The position numbers were made by a program, and so were the translations under genes. From CAUYUA01 sp963575675 (GTDB lineage Bacteria > Pseudomonadota > Alphaproteobacteria > Azospirillales > Azospirillaceae), in the NCBI GenBank assembly GCA_963575675.1, contig CAUYUA010000033.1, forward strand, positions 1-64,000: DNA of 64,000 nucleotides. Direction: 5' to 3'. The notes beneath the pieces are model-generated. The model did no database searches, was not told where the DNA came from, and saw only the letters and a list, made by a program, of their open reading frames with translations. Below are positions 63,455 to 64,000 of the stretch, in pieces (position 1 is the stretch's first letter; the number at the start of each line of letters is the position of its first letter).

Positions 63455-64000
63455 CTAGAGACGTCGGGCGACTATGTGGAAAGACATATAGGAGTCAGGG
63501 AAAAGCGTGTGTTCGATAATTTCGAATCCTATGCTCGTCACATGCTCGGCCAAAGCGTCGGGTTCAGGCTGCCAGAGGTGGTGATGAAGCGATTTGGGGC
63601 TCCACATCAAGCACGCTGGGTGTGGAAGATAGAGGTAAAGAATTCCGCCTGATTTTAGCGCTCGTCGCCATTCCAACAGAGCCTCGCGCCAATGGTCGAG
63701 GTGCTCCAGGCAGTGGGAAGAGAACACGTAATCCAGAGCGCCGTCAGCCTCTTGAATCTTGTAGGCGTGTTCGTCAGGATTGTTTTCGATCGGGCGGGCG
63801 CCCGGAAATGGAAACTTGCCGGCGCCGACATCCACGCCGCGACCATGGCAATATTTCTTGGCGTGATAAAGGCAAGAAGCGGCGGCCTCGCCGCGCACAA
63901 GATAGCCGGGGTAGTCGCCGGACGCCATAAAATACCGTATGGACGACCCACGTCCGCGCCACCGTCGCGTTGCCGTCACCGCCGTCAAGATCGGAGCCGT
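63455..64000 (-). CDS. Class I SAM-dependent methyltransferase, partial at window edge
   Basis: The visible part, about 180 codons, is a small class I methyltransferase. GRGVDVGAGKFPFPGARPIE is the SAM-binding motif I. DGALDYVFSSHCLEHLDHWR and LLEWRRALKSGGILYLYLPH are the post-II and III motifs of the Methyltransf_11 type. The frame is open to base 64000, so the true start may lie outside; an internal ATG at 63928 (MASGDYPGYLVRGEAAASCL) is the best visible candidate, although its ribosome-binding site is weak. Members of this type often act in surface-polysaccharide or quinone pathways. The substrate cannot be told from here. Confidence 0.75.
   Translation of the reverse strand, partial: TAPILTAVTATRRWRGRGSSIRYFMASGDYPGYLVRGEAAASCLYHAKKYCHGRGVDVGAGKFPFPGARPIENNPDEHAYKIQEADGALDYVFSSHCLEHLDHWREALLEWRRALKSGGILYLYLPHPACLMWSPKSLHHHLWQPEPDALAEHVTSIGFEIIEHTLFPDSYMSFHIVARRL

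Overview
The window looks like chromosomal DNA of an alphaproteobacterium, most plausibly a Rhodospirillales-type one (inference). The markers are an F1-only atpHAGDC operon with the F0 genes elsewhere, a trpG-trpD-trpC-moeA-lexA block, a GTTC-N7-GTTC LexA operator, and an envC-ctpA-polysaccharide deacetylase-rppH block.

Layout. (1) 1-7.7 kb, visibly more AT-rich and accessory: a broken giant adhesin gene (LEPR motif, two DUF4347 domains, LamG), an AraC-type regulator, a TylF-like methyltransferase and a membrane PAS histidine kinase. (2) 7.8-17 kb: PduO-type cobalamin adenosyltransferase, PBP1C, and a type I secretion operon of two ABC permease-ATPases and an HlyD adaptor with a very long disordered N-terminus. 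(3) 17.5-31.7 kb, housekeeping: smpB, bamB plus a YfgM-like TPR protein, Sua5, a D-2-hydroxyacid dehydrogenase, lexA, moeA, trpCDG, a 48-bp-repeat exported protein, leuD and leuB. (4) 31.8-39 kb: an ABC pair whose ATPase has lost every catalytic motif, an autotransporter-type barrel, a PagL-like lipid A deacylase, a DUF4743 Nudix hydrolase, and a HEAT-M23 peptidase gene with an in-frame stop. (5) 39.6-44.7 kb: F1 ATP synthase. (6) 45-47.4 kb: a second sensor kinase, split at an 11-G tract. (7) 47.8-64 kb: envC, ctpA, polysaccharide deacetylase, rppH, panD with an MFS gene, a PuuA-like glutamine synthetase, glgB, a PuuD-like hydrolase, a YggS protein, a TolC-SPOR outer-membrane factor split at a GCGT repeat, and a methyltransferase running off the edge.

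Two themes stand out. First, intact-looking genes are interrupted by single small lesions: a poly-G tract, a tetranucleotide repeat, one TAG codon and several frameshifts. This means phase variation, recent gene decay or assembly error. Two of the broken genes (adhesin and outer-membrane factor) could belong to the same type I secretion pathway as the ABC/HlyD operon. Second, a dispersed palindromic repeat family built on a CCAGGGACTGTGTTCCTGG hairpin lies between genes throughout. It occurs as single terminator-like hairpins, half elements, and complete MITE-like elements of about 300-340 bp with terminal inverted repeats of roughly 75-105 bp. No transposase gene, tRNA, rRNA or CRISPR array was seen.
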